The notes beneath the pieces were generated by a model, which was not told the origin of the DNA, did no database searches, and was given only the letters and a program-made list of their open reading frames with translations. A DNA stretch of 64,000 nucleotides from Anaerosalibacter massiliensis. GTDB taxonomy: Bacteria; Bacillota; Clostridia; Tissierellales; Sporanaerobacteraceae. Below, in pieces: positions 17,542 to 26,053 of the stretch. The position numbers were made by a program, and so were the translations under genes. The stretch's first letter is position 1. Every line of letters starts with the position of its first letter. The DNA lies in contig CCEZ01000043.1 of the NCBI GenBank assembly GCA_000751555.1, positions 62,001 through 126,000 on the forward strand, in the 5' to 3' direction.

Positions 17542-18426
17542 ATGATAATAAGGATACTTCAAGGTGGATTGATTTTAATTGCAGCTTACTTTTTAACTCT
17601 CTTTATAAGAGATTTCAATATAAATAAAAATAATTTAGAAAATAATTCTTGGGGAAAGGTATCATCTATAGGATTTCTTGCGAATTTCTTTGATACATTA
17701 GGTATAGGTTCATTTGCCCCGTTAACAGCTTTGCTTAAGGGTTTTAAACAGACAGAAGATAGAGTAATGCCTGGAACTTTAAATGTTGGTTGTACAATTC
17801 CAGTGATATTAGAAGCGTTTATATTTATTTCTGTTATAGAAGTTGAACCTATAACTCTTGTAAGTATGCTGATTACTGCAACAATAGGAGCATGGATTGG
17901 AGCTGGAGTAGTAGCAAAAATGTCAGAAAAAAAGATTCAAAAAACTATGGGTATAGCATTAATTGTCACAGCAGTACTTATGCTATTAGGTAAATTTGAA
18001 TTAATGCCAACTGGAGGAGAGGATTTAGGATTGACAGGAATGAAATTAATAGTTGCTATAGTAGGGAACTTTATATTTGGGGCATTAATGACTGCAGGAA
18101 TTGGATTATATGCTCCTTGTATGGTACTAGTATATTTGCTTGGTATGTCATCTAGGGTAGCTTTTCCAATAATGATGGGTTCATGTGCATTTTTGATGCC
18201 AGTAGCATCAATAAAGTTTATAAAAGAAGGAGCATATGATAGAAAAGCTTCAATGGGTATAACCTTAGGAGGAGTAATTGGAGTTTTCATAGCAGCATAT
18301 ATAGTAAAAGAATTGCCTCTTAATGCATTAGAATGGTTAGTAATATTTGTTGTATTATATACTGCATCAACAATGTTAAGGTCTGCAATGAAAAAAAATG
18401 AGGTTTCAGATATTAAATCATCATAA
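17542..18426 (+). CDS. TauE/SafE-family membrane transporter in the prd locus
   Basis: 294 residues with about eight hydrophobic segments and the duplicated DUF81 architecture, including GFLANFFDTLGIGSFAPLTALLKGF near residue 50 and GIGLYAPCMVLVYLLGMSSRVAFPI near residue 190. The family is proposed to export sulfite, sulfonates and other organic anions. Its position between prdF and proS suggests a substrate linked to proline fermentation, perhaps 5-aminovalerate export or a sulfur/selenium anion, but nothing in the sequence proves this. RBS GGGAGG just upstream. Confidence 0.75.
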   Translation: MIIRILQGGLILIAAYFLTLFIRDFNINKNNLENNSWGKVSSIGFLANFFDTLGIGSFAPLTALLKGFKQTEDRVMPGTLNVGCTIPVILEAFIFISVIEVEPITLVSMLITATIGAWIGAGVVAKMSEKKIQKTMGIALIVTAVLMLLGKFELMPTGGEDLGLTGMKLIVAIVGNFIFGALMTAGIGLYAPCMVLVYLLGMSSRVAFPIMMGSCAFLMPVASIKFIKEGAYDRKASMGITLGGVIGVFIAAYIVKELPLNALEWLVIFVVLYTASTMLRSAMKKNEVSDIKSS

Positions 18427-18609
18427 ATATTTTAAATAGTATTTATGATTTACTGATAAATACTCTGTGTTATATATTATAGGATATTTATTGAATTTTT
18501 CCTAAAAGTTGATTTTTCAAAAAAATAAATAAATTCAATAAAATAATTGACTATAGTTAAACAATATTGTATAATAATTTGATATAAGGTTAAAAATATT
18601 GAATAGGAA

Positions 18610-18820
18610 TAGTAAGAAGATAATATCTTAAGAGAGGAAAATTCACCGGCTGAAAGATTTTCTAGATCCCTATCTTTTGAACCTACCTAGGAGTTGTTGA
18701 TGATAATAAATCAAACGGTGTTGTCTCCGTTAAGAGACTTTCAAGAGGACATTTAATGTCAACTTGGGTGGTAACGCGATAAAACCTTCGTCCCATTTTT
18801 GGGATGAAGGTTTATTTTTT
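18610..18820 (+). promoter_or_regulatory. T-box riboswitch of proS (predicted proline specifier)
   Basis: A leader of about 200 nt with the T-box core TTGGGTGGTAACGCG at 18764-18778, whose TGG pairs with the free CCA end of tRNA. Next comes a terminator AAACCTTCGTCCC / GGGATGAAGGTTT (18782-18813) with a T-run. The Stem I region holds GAACCTACC; CCT at 18682-18684 is the likely proline specifier. Uncharged tRNA-Pro should favour antitermination and proS expression. Confidence 0.88.
18782..18820 (+). terminator. T-box terminator hairpin
   Basis: 13-bp stem with one T-G-type mismatch, loop ATTTTT, followed by TTTATTTTTT. Alternative pairing of its 5' arm with the T-box sequence makes the antiterminator. 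Confidence 0.85.
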
Positions 18821-18844
18821 ATATAAAAGGAGTGATAGGTTAAG

Positions 18845-20290
18845 ATGGAAGATAAAAAACAAAAAAAGTTTGTAAAAGAAATAACTTCTAAAGAAGAGGA
18901 TTTTTCACAATGGTATACTGATGTTATTTTAAAAACTGATATGGTAGATTATGCCCCAGTAAGAGGGTGTATGGTAATAAAACCTTATGGATATGGAGTT
19001 TGGGAAGGAATTAAGGATGTTACTGACAGAAGGTTTAAAGAAACAGGTCATAAAAATGCATACTTTCCATTGTTAATTCCAGAAAATTTTTTACAAAAGG
19101 AAGCAGATCATTTTGAGGGTTTTGCTCCAGAAGTTCTTTGGGTTACACATGGTGGATCTGAGAAATTGTCTGAACGATTATTCATAAGACCGACATCAGA
19201 AACTATAATATGTACAATGTATTCAAAGTGGATAAAATCTTATAGGGATTTGCCAGTCCTTATGAATCAATGGTGTAATGTTATTAGATGGGAAAAAACT
19301 ACAAGACCTTTTTTAAGAACTGCAGAATTTTTATGGCAAGAAGGTCATACAGTACATGAAACTTATGATGAAGCTCAAGAGGAGACTTTGCAAATGCTGG
19401 AAATATATAGGGAAGTTGCAGAAGATGAGTTAGCAATGCCAGTGATACTAGGGGAAAAAAGTATTGGAGAAAGATTTGCTGGAGCTGATAAAACATATAC
19501 TATGGAAGCTATGATGTACGATGGAAAAGCACTACAGGCTGGGACTTCTCATAATTTAGGTCAAAATTTTGCAAAGATGTTTAATATTCAATTTTTAGAT
19601 AGAGACGGAAAATTAAAATATGGGTGGAGTACTTCTTGGGGAATATCTACTAGACTTATAGGTGGAATAATAATGGTACATGGAGACAATAGAGGATTGA
19701 AAATGCCACCAAGAATAGCACCAATTCAAGTAGTAGTTTTGCCAATAGCTTCCCATAAGGAAGGAGTAATGGATAAGGCTTACGAATTATTTACTCAACT
19801 CAAGGAAGATTTTAGAGTGGAGCTAGATGATAGAGAAGGTTATAGTGCTGGTTGGAAGTTTAATGAATGGGAGATGAAAGGTGTACCTTTGAGACTTGAA
19901 ATAGGCCCAAGGGATATAGAAAAAAATCAAGTAACAGCTGTTAGAAGAGATACATTAGAAAAGTTCACCTTACCACTTGAGGGTTTAAATGAAAAAATAG
20001 CAGAAATATTAGATGATATTCATGATACGATGTTTAAAATAGCAGCAAATCATAGAGATGAAAATACTCATGAATCCATAGATTATGATGAAATTAAAGA
20101 AATGGCAAAGGGAATACCAGGATTTATTAAAACAATGTGGTGTGGTTCTGAAGAATGTGAAGAGAAATTAAAGTCAGACACAGGTCTAACTATAAGATGT
20201 ATACCATTTGAACAAAAACATTTAGGAGATAATTGTCCTATATGTGGCAAAGAAGCTAAGCATATGGTATATATAGCTAAAGCTTATTAA
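18845..20290 (+). CDS. proS: Prolyl-tRNA synthetase, archaeal/eukaryotic-like short form
   Basis: 481 residues, lacking the bacterial insertion (YbaK-like) domain, so it belongs to the short ProRS class. Class II motif 2 region NVIRWEKTTRPFLRTAEFLWQEGHT near residue 140, motif 3 near SWGISTRLIGGII (~260), and a C-terminal zinc-binding region with CGSEECEEKL ... CPICGKEA. Start ATG 18845 behind AAAGGAG. It charges tRNA-Pro and is controlled by the T-box directly upstream. Its place at the end of the prd locus means proline degradation and use in translation sit side by side. Confidence 0.95.
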   Translation: MEDKKQKKFVKEITSKEEDFSQWYTDVILKTDMVDYAPVRGCMVIKPYGYGVWEGIKDVTDRRFKETGHKNAYFPLLIPENFLQKEADHFEGFAPEVLWVTHGGSEKLSERLFIRPTSETIICTMYSKWIKSYRDLPVLMNQWCNVIRWEKTTRPFLRTAEFLWQEGHTVHETYDEAQEETLQMLEIYREVAEDELAMPVILGEKSIGERFAGADKTYTMEAMMYDGKALQAGTSHNLGQNFAKMFNIQFLDRDGKLKYGWSTSWGISTRLIGGIIMVHGDNRGLKMPPRIAPIQVVVLPIASHKEGVMDKAYELFTQLKEDFRVELDDREGYSAGWKFNEWEMKGVPLRLEIGPRDIEKNQVTAVRRDTLEKFTLPLEGLNEKIAEILDDIHDTMFKIAANHRDENTHESIDYDEIKEMAKGIPGFIKTMWCGSEECEEKLKSDTGLTIRCIPFEQKHLGDNCPICGKEAKHMVYIAKAY

Positions 20291-20328
20291 AAGTATATAA
20301 TAATTCTTAATTATATATTGATTAAGAG

Positions 20329-20378
20329 AAGTTCTTGTCTTTTATGATTAAAAGTCTAAAAGACAAGGACTTTTTTTA
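20329..20378 (+). terminator. Terminator after proS
   Basis: 15-bp stem AAGTTCTTGTCTTTT / AAAAGACAAGGACTT followed by TTTTTTT. The 214 bp from here to the next gene are AT-rich; I see no gene or clear operator there. Confidence 0.88.
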
Positions 20379-20592
20379 TACTTAAAAATTCTATTTGAAC
20401 TGTACCATAAGTAATAATGTCTAAAAATGATGAAAATATTAGATAAATACATTATAATATTATTGTTGTACTAAGACCATCTAAGACAATATAAGTAGAA
20501 TTTCACAACATATGTAATATTGATTGTAAAAGATATGAAAGAATTTTCATATAAAAATTAATTATAATTATGCATAACTGAGGAGGAGTTAT

Positions 20593-21831
20593 ATGACAAA
20601 AATTGCTTTTGTAGATGGTGTACTTATTGATGGTATAGGTAGTGAGCCACTTGAAAAATCTTTAGTATTAATTGAAGATGAAAAAATTAAATATGTAGGT
20701 CAAAAAATACATATTGATTCAGATTATGAAATTGTAGATATATCTGGAATGACTATCATGCCAGGTCTTATTGATACCCATGTTCATTTTGGTGGTGCAC
20801 TAAGTCCTTCAGATATAAATTGGATACTTGAGCCGACATTACAGAAAGCAGTAGTATCTGTTTCTCAAGCAGAAGCCTGTCTTGAGCATGGGATTACTAC
20901 TGTGGGGGATATTTCAAGAAACGGAACTTATTTGAGAGATATGATTGATAAAGGAATAATTAAAGGACCGAGAACTATAACTTGTGGATTAGGACTTTCT
21001 AGAACTGGTGGTCATGGAGATACCCATTCTTTACCCTTTGATTATGTTCAAGAATCTCATCCTTGGGCGATATGTGTTGATGGTAAGGAGAACTTACGTC
21101 ATGCAGTGAGAAGGATTATTAGGACTAATCCAGACATGATTAAAATCTGGGCTACAGGTGGAGGCGTTTGGAGACTAGAAAGAAAGACTGATCAACATTA
21201 TAGTTTTGAAGAGATTCAAGTAGTAGTAGAAGAGGCAAATTATTTAGGACTCCCTGTAAGAGCCCATTGTGAAAGTTTAGAAGGTGCAAAAGATTGTTGT
21301 AAAGCTGGAGTATATAGTATTGAACATGGACAAGAATTAGATGATGAATGTCTTAGTTTAATGATGGAAAAGGATATTACTTTAGTTCCAACTATGCAAT
21401 TTTTTTATGAATGGTTTACTGAATATGAACCACCCTATAGATCTATATTAGATAAATTTCCTGGTAAAACAATAGCAGAAAAAGAACTAAATCGTACAAT
21501 AGCTAATTTTCAAGCTGCAAAAGATGCAGGAATAAGAATAGTAGTAGGCTCAGATTCTTTTTGTAGTCAACTTACGCCTTATGGCGAGTATAGTTTAAAA
21601 GAAATACATGCTATAAATAAGTCTGGACTATCTCCAATGGAAACTATAGTAGCAGCAACTAGAAGTGGTGCAGACATGCTTAAAGTATCAGGCATAACAG
21701 GTACTTTAGAAGAAAATAAATATGCTGATTTAATAGTTCTTGAAAAAAGTCCATTAGAAGATATAGAAAATATTAAAAAGGAAAATATGACTATAATAAT
21801 GAAAAATGGAATTTTCATAAAGAAAAAATAG
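20593..21831 (+). CDS. Metal-dependent amidohydrolase (imidazolonepropionase/prolidase-like)
   Basis: 412 residues of the amidohydrolase superfamily. Metal ligands: DTHVHFGG (~residue 62), a Lys in MIKIWATGGG (~190), HCESLEGAK (~227), SIEHGQELDD (~248) and GSDSF (~318). The small beta domain is formed by both ends. The substrate is unknown; relatives hydrolyse cyclic amides or dipeptides. It starts the purine/selenium gene group but has its own terminator at 21863, so membership in the pathway is only suggested by location. Confidence 0.75.
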   Translation: MTKIAFVDGVLIDGIGSEPLEKSLVLIEDEKIKYVGQKIHIDSDYEIVDISGMTIMPGLIDTHVHFGGALSPSDINWILEPTLQKAVVSVSQAEACLEHGITTVGDISRNGTYLRDMIDKGIIKGPRTITCGLGLSRTGGHGDTHSLPFDYVQESHPWAICVDGKENLRHAVRRIIRTNPDMIKIWATGGGVWRLERKTDQHYSFEEIQVVVEEANYLGLPVRAHCESLEGAKDCCKAGVYSIEHGQELDDECLSLMMEKDITLVPTMQFFYEWFTEYEPPYRSILDKFPGKTIAEKELNRTIANFQAAKDAGIRIVVGSDSFCSQLTPYGEYSLKEIHAINKSGLSPMETIVAATRSGADMLKVSGITGTLEENKYADLIVLEKSPLEDIENIKKENMTIIMKNGIFIKKK

Positions 21832-21862
21832 GTGATTAAAACAGAATAAATTGGTTAAAAAG

Positions 21863-21898
21863 ATAGGTGGAGGATTCTTTCTTCCACTTATTTTTTTA
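21863..21898 (+). terminator. Terminator after the amidohydrolase
   Basis: Stem AGGTGGAGG / CTTCCACTT with loop ATTCTTT-like spacing, followed by TTTTTTT. Confidence 0.75.
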
Positions 21899-21902
21899 TT
21901 AT

Positions 21903-21931
21903 ATTGATTATAACAATTATTATCAATTGAA
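21903..21931. promoter_or_regulatory. Possible Fur/PerR-like operator upstream of the CDF gene
   Basis: ATTGATTATAAC-AATTATTATCAAT is a near-palindrome similar to Fur-family boxes. The 13-mer ATTATCAATTGAA occurs at 21919-21931 and again at 21986-21998, both in front of a cation efflux gene. Weak evidence in AT-rich DNA. Confidence 0.3.
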
Positions 21932-22042
21932 AACACCTATTATTTGGCTAAAACAGTAGATTTTTAAAGAATTAAGGTATATAATATTATCAATTGAATA
22001 TAAATTTAGAAGGTATTATAGAATTATTTTGGAGGTTAGGAT

Positions 22043-22915
22043 ATGGAGAATTATAAATTGGGAGTTAAAGTTTCCATTATAACTATAATTGTTAATATAA
22101 TTTTAGCAGTTATTAAAATATTTTCTGGAATTGTAGGAAAAAGTAATGCAATGCTGGCAGATGGAGTTCATACTTTATCAGATGTACTAACTACTTTTGT
22201 TGTACTTTTAGGTTTAAAAGTATCTTCAAAAGAGGCAGATGAAAATCACCCTTATGGTCATGAAAAATACGAACCTGTATTTGCAAAACTTTTAAGTATT
22301 ATTCTTGTATTAACAGGCATTTATATTGGATATGGAAGTTTAAAGGTATTGATAAGTGGAAATATTAAGACTCCTGGTATAATAGCTTTGGTAGCTGCTT
22401 TAATTTCAATTGTATTTAAGGAAGGTATGTATTGGTATACTGTAAAGACGGCAAGGAAGATAAAAAGTTTATCATTAGAAGCAGATGCTTGGCATCATAG
22501 ATCAGACTCATTGTCATCTATAGGTACATTTATAGGTATTCTGGGAGCTAGAATGGGAGTTAAAATTTTAGACCCTATAGCAGGAATAGTTGTTAGTATT
22601 TTTGTTGTAAAAGTTGGGGTAGAATTATATTTAAAGGCGACAAGAGAATTAGTAGATGAAGCAGCTGACGAAAAAACTGTTGAAAAGATTAGAAGTTTAA
22701 CTTATTCCATAAAAGGCGTAGAAGAAATTAGGGATTTAAAGACTAGAGTATTTGGAAATAGAATATATGTAGATATTGATATTGCTGTAAATGCCTTTAT
22801 TTCCGTAGAGGAAGGTCATAATATAGCAGAAGAAGTTCATGATGCTATTGAAAATCGTGTGGAAAGTGTAAAGCACTGTATGGTTCACGTAGAACCTAAA
22901 AAAACTCAAGATTAA
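22043..22915 (+). CDS. Cation diffusion facilitator (CDF) metal efflux protein
   Basis: 290 residues, six predicted membrane segments then a ~80-residue cytoplasmic C-terminal domain. The two HxxxD metal sites are visible: ADGVHTLSDVLTT (~residue 43) in TM2 and ADAWHHRSDSLSS (~150) in TM5. It exports a divalent cation (Mn, Fe, Co or Zn) with protons. HHRSD rather than HHRSE-like variants fits the MntE/MneP or ferrous-iron groups, but the metal is not certain. Its stop codon lies in the centre of its terminator. Confidence 0.88.
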   Translation: MENYKLGVKVSIITIIVNIILAVIKIFSGIVGKSNAMLADGVHTLSDVLTTFVVLLGLKVSSKEADENHPYGHEKYEPVFAKLLSIILVLTGIYIGYGSLKVLISGNIKTPGIIALVAALISIVFKEGMYWYTVKTARKIKSLSLEADAWHHRSDSLSSIGTFIGILGARMGVKILDPIAGIVVSIFVVKVGVELYLKATRELVDEAADEKTVEKIRSLTYSIKGVEEIRDLKTRVFGNRIYVDIDIAVNAFISVEEGHNIAEEVHDAIENRVESVKHCMVHVEPKKTQD

Positions 22916-22932
22916 TCTTGAGTTTTTTTATT
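22902..22932 (+). terminator. Terminator overlapping the end of the CDF gene
   Basis: AAAACTCAAGAT / ATCTTGAGTTTT palindrome with TTTTTTT. The stop codon TAA at 22913-22915 is in the loop. Confidence 0.85.
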
Positions 22933-23067
22933 TTTTTAGAAAACCATAGATTTATTTTAAATTGTACAAAAATATGCTATACTCTATGAAAATAATAAAT
23001 TTATAAAATATTATGAAATTTAGGACATAAAAGCTAATTTTTTAAGTTATTAAGGAGATGAATTTTC

Positions 23068-23895
23068 ATGATATTGGATATACAAAATCATATAATAGTA
23101 ATCAGAGGGGCTGGTGATATTGGTTCCGGTATTGGCTATAGATTATTTAGATGTGGTTTTAAAGTGATTTTCTTAGAAATAAGAAATCCATCTAACGTTA
23201 GAAGAAAAGTTTCTTTTTCTGAGGCTGTTTACGATGGAGAAACTAAAGTGGAAGGCATTAAGGCAAGGTGTGTTTCAAATGTTAAAGAGGCATTTAAAAT
23301 ATTAGATGAGGGAATAATTCCTGTAATAATTGACCCTATAGGAGAAACTATAATCGATATAAAACCTTATGTATTAATAGATTCAATTATTAACAAGAAA
23401 AATATAGGAACTTATGTTAACATGGCAGATCTAGTTATAGGAGTAGGTCCTGGATTTATTGCAGGAGAAGATGTGGACATAGTAATAGAAAGTAATAGAG
23501 GACAAAATCTTGGTAAAATTATAACTAATGGACAAGCAGAGCCTAATACTGGAATTCCAGGAAATGTAAAGGGATATACAATAGAAAGGGTTTTAAGAGC
23601 TAATAAAGACGGACAAATAGAGGTTTTAAAAGATATAGGCTCTCTAGTAAAGAAAGGTGAAATTCTTGCTTACATAGGTGGAGAGATTGTAAAAGCTGAA
23701 ATAGATGGAGTTATAAGGGGAATGATAAAGAATGGATACTATGTAAAAAAGGGAATGAAAATTGGAGATATAGATCCTAGAGGCGATAGAAGTTATTGTT
23801 ATAAAATTTCAGATAAGGCTATGGCTATTGGAGGAGGAGTTTTAGAAGGGATATTATATTATTTTAATGAGAAGGTTGAAAATGATATTGTATAA
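23068..23895 (+). CDS. yqeB: YqeB-family selenium-dependent molybdenum hydroxylase maturation protein
   Basis: 275 residues with an N-terminal Rossmann-like segment (IVIRGAGDIGSGIGYRLFRCGFKV, residues ~10-33) and a conserved middle (MADLVIGVGPGFIAGEDVDIVIESNRG). YqeB/EF2563 proteins occur with selenium-dependent molybdenum hydroxylases and are thought to help make the labile selenium cofactor, which is distinct from selenocysteine. The presence of YqeB beside the molybdenum hydroxylase at 36000 supports a selenium-containing xanthine dehydrogenase here. Exact activity is unknown. Confidence 0.88.
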   Translation: MILDIQNHIIVIRGAGDIGSGIGYRLFRCGFKVIFLEIRNPSNVRRKVSFSEAVYDGETKVEGIKARCVSNVKEAFKILDEGIIPVIIDPIGETIIDIKPYVLIDSIINKKNIGTYVNMADLVIGVGPGFIAGEDVDIVIESNRGQNLGKIITNGQAEPNTGIPGNVKGYTIERVLRANKDGQIEVLKDIGSLVKKGEILAYIGGEIVKAEIDGVIRGMIKNGYYVKKGMKIGDIDPRGDRSYCYKISDKAMAIGGGVLEGILYYFNEKVENDIV

Positions 23896-23993
23896 TATTT
23901 TTTTCTATATTTATAAGTAAATATAATAAACATACAATCTATAATGAGAAAAATGTTTATTTAAAGAATAGTTTTTAAATAAGGAGTGATAAA

Positions 23994-25736
23994 ATGGACG
24001 AGTCCTTATTGAAACAAATACAACCTACAGTAGCTCAATATGCTAATGTAATATCAAATGTTATACATGTAGAAGTAGAGATTGTGGACAATAACCTTAT
24101 AAGAATTGCAAGTACTGAAATATATAAAGATAAAATTGATCAAAATATTTCTGTTGAAGGATATGTATATAGGTATGTTTTAAAAACAGGTCAATGTCAA
24201 ATAATTGAAAAACCGGGCTATCATGAACTTTGCGTAAATTGTGTAAATAGATACAATTGTGTAGAAAAATTAGAGCTTTGTACACCTATTAAATTAAATG
24301 ATGATATTATAGGTGTTATTGGACTCATATGCTTAACTGATGAACAAAAAAAATATGTTTTAGATAATATAAATTCACATTTACAGTTTTTAGATCAGAT
24401 AGCTGAGTTTATTAGTGCCAAGGTATATGAAAATATGGAAAAGCAAAGAAATGCTTCAATGATAAAATTATTAAAAGAAATATTAAATAATATTAATAAA
24501 GGAATATTGGTCATTGATACAGAAGGTAGAATAAGGGATATAAATAATAGTGCTAAAGTTCAATTAAAATTAACATCGAAATCTTTAAATAAGAAGATAG
24601 AAATAGAATCTAATAAAGAGTATATAATGGGAGGGGAAGTATTTCTTATTAAAGTAGATAATAAAAAACATAATATTATAGGAAATGTTATCCCTGTATC
24701 TGAAATATTTCCACAATATGATAAGATAATTATATTTGACAAAACAAATAAATTAAAAAAAGATTTTTATAATGCTACTAATATTAGACAGCCTATAACT
24801 ATGGATAACATTATTGGAAAATCTGACAAGATAATTAATATAAAAGAAAAAATAAAAAGAATAGCTTCATCTAATTCTACAGTGCTAATTACTGGAGAGA
24901 GTGGAACGGGAAAAGAACTATTTGCTAGAGCTATTCATGCAGAAGGTAATAGGAAAAGTAAACCTTTTGTAGCTATAAATTGTGGTGCTATTCCTGATAC
25001 ATTATTGGAAAGTGAGCTTTTTGGATATGTTAAAGGAGCTTTTACTGGAGCAGATCCAAATGGTAAAATAGGTAAGTTTGAACTTGCTAATGAAGGTGTA
25101 ATATTTTTAGATGAAATAGGGGACATGCCTTTATATCTTCAAGTTAAGCTTTTGAGGGTACTTCAAGAAATGAAGATTGTGCGAATAGGATCAAATAAAC
25201 AAATAGAATTAGATGTAAGGGTAATTGCAGCAACTAATAAAGATCTAAAAAGATTAATTAGAGAAAATAAGTTTAGAGAAGACTTATTTTATAGATTAAA
25301 TGTAATCCCTATAGAACTTCCACCTCTTAGAGAAAGAAAAGAAGATATAGAACCTATAATGATGGAGCTTATATATAAATATAATAATATTTTTAAGAAA
25401 AATGTTCATGGAGTAGATGAGGATGTAAAAGAGATATTCTTAAATTATCCGTGGGCAGGAAATGTAAGAGAATTAGAAAATACCATAGAATTTATGATGA
25501 ATTTTGTAAATGATAAAGGTATATTAACTAAAAATTTAATTCCTAAAACAATTCTTCATTATAAAGGAAGTGAAGCAATGAAAAAGGAAGATCAAGTTAT
25601 AAAACCATTAAAAACTATGGAAAAAGAATATATTTTAAAAGTTTTAGATTTATATGGATATGATACTAGAGGTAAAAAAAGAACAGCAGAAGCCTTAGGA
25701 ATAGGTATAGCAACCTTATATAGGAAATTGAACTAA
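23994..25736 (+). CDS. Sigma-54-dependent activator of the purine catabolic cluster, with a Cys-rich sensor
   Basis: 580 residues. N-terminal sensor (GAF-like guess) holding a Cys group CxxCxxxxxCxxxxxxC (Cys80, 83, 89, 96; also Cys68), a PAS-like domain (~160-250), AAA+ domain with GESGTGKELFAR (~300), GAFTGA and LDEIGD, and a Fis-type HTH (KKRTAEALGIGIATLYRKL) at the C-terminus. It should activate the sigma-54 promoter at 25986 through the three palindromes just downstream of this gene. The Cys group might bind an Fe-S cluster or a metal, which would let it sense redox state or selenium/molybdenum supply. The link to the promoter is inferred from position. Confidence 0.87.
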   Translation: MDESLLKQIQPTVAQYANVISNVIHVEVEIVDNNLIRIASTEIYKDKIDQNISVEGYVYRYVLKTGQCQIIEKPGYHELCVNCVNRYNCVEKLELCTPIKLNDDIIGVIGLICLTDEQKKYVLDNINSHLQFLDQIAEFISAKVYENMEKQRNASMIKLLKEILNNINKGILVIDTEGRIRDINNSAKVQLKLTSKSLNKKIEIESNKEYIMGGEVFLIKVDNKKHNIIGNVIPVSEIFPQYDKIIIFDKTNKLKKDFYNATNIRQPITMDNIIGKSDKIINIKEKIKRIASSNSTVLITGESGTGKELFARAIHAEGNRKSKPFVAINCGAIPDTLLESELFGYVKGAFTGADPNGKIGKFELANEGVIFLDEIGDMPLYLQVKLLRVLQEMKIVRIGSNKQIELDVRVIAATNKDLKRLIRENKFREDLFYRLNVIPIELPPLRERKEDIEPIMMELIYKYNNIFKKNVHGVDEDVKEIFLNYPWAGNVRELENTIEFMMNFVNDKGILTKNLIPKTILHYKGSEAMKKEDQVIKPLKTMEKEYILKVLDLYGYDTRGKKRTAEALGIGIATLYRKLN

Positions 25737-25770
25737 AATTAGACTAACTCATGGGTTAGTCTAATTTTAG
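25733..25770 (+). terminator. Terminator at the 3' end of the activator gene
   Basis: Perfect 16-bp stem CTAAAATTAGACTAAC / GTTAGTCTAATTTTAG with loop TCATGG; the TAA stop is inside the 5' arm. Confidence 0.75.
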
Positions 25771-25779
25771 ATTTGACAA

Positions 25780-25859
25780 TTATCAAAATGATAAAAAATA
25801 TCAAAATGATAAATGGGTATGAATAGCGCTTTCATGTATTTTTATTATCAAAATGATAA
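25780..25859. promoter_or_regulatory. Three enhancer palindromes TTATCA-AAA-TGATAA
   Basis: Copies at 25780-25794, 25798-25812 (first base A instead of T) and 25845-25859. They lie about 130-210 bp upstream of the -24 element at 25988, the usual place for binding of a sigma-54 activator. They do not resemble the GTCAA-type prd sites, so the two activators would have separate targets. Confidence 0.75.
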
Positions 25860-25985
25860 AAAACATTTTAAAATCAATTTTTTTATTAACTAAATTAGTT
25901 AACTAAAACATTGAGATAATGTCTGAAATCAAGTATATATCACGATAATAAGATTTTTAAGATAAAAAAGCTGCATAAAAAGATT

Positions 25986-26002
25986 TTGGCATAGTATTTG
26001 CT
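25986..26002 (+). promoter_or_regulatory. Sigma-54 promoter of the ygeX operon
   Basis: TTTGGCATAGTATTTGCT: GG at 25988-25989 and GC at 26000-26001, twelve bases apart. Predicted start near 26013, 40 nt before ygeX. Confidence 0.8.
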
Positions 26003-26053
26003 TATTAATATAGTAGAAGATATCTAATGAAATATATTTAAGGAGGACTAGTA

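Noticed and set aside
25780-25859. CRISPR-like array from the three TATCAAAATGATAA repeats
   Set aside because: Only three 14-15 bp copies with unequal gaps of 3 and 32 bp; palindromic operator sites fit better.
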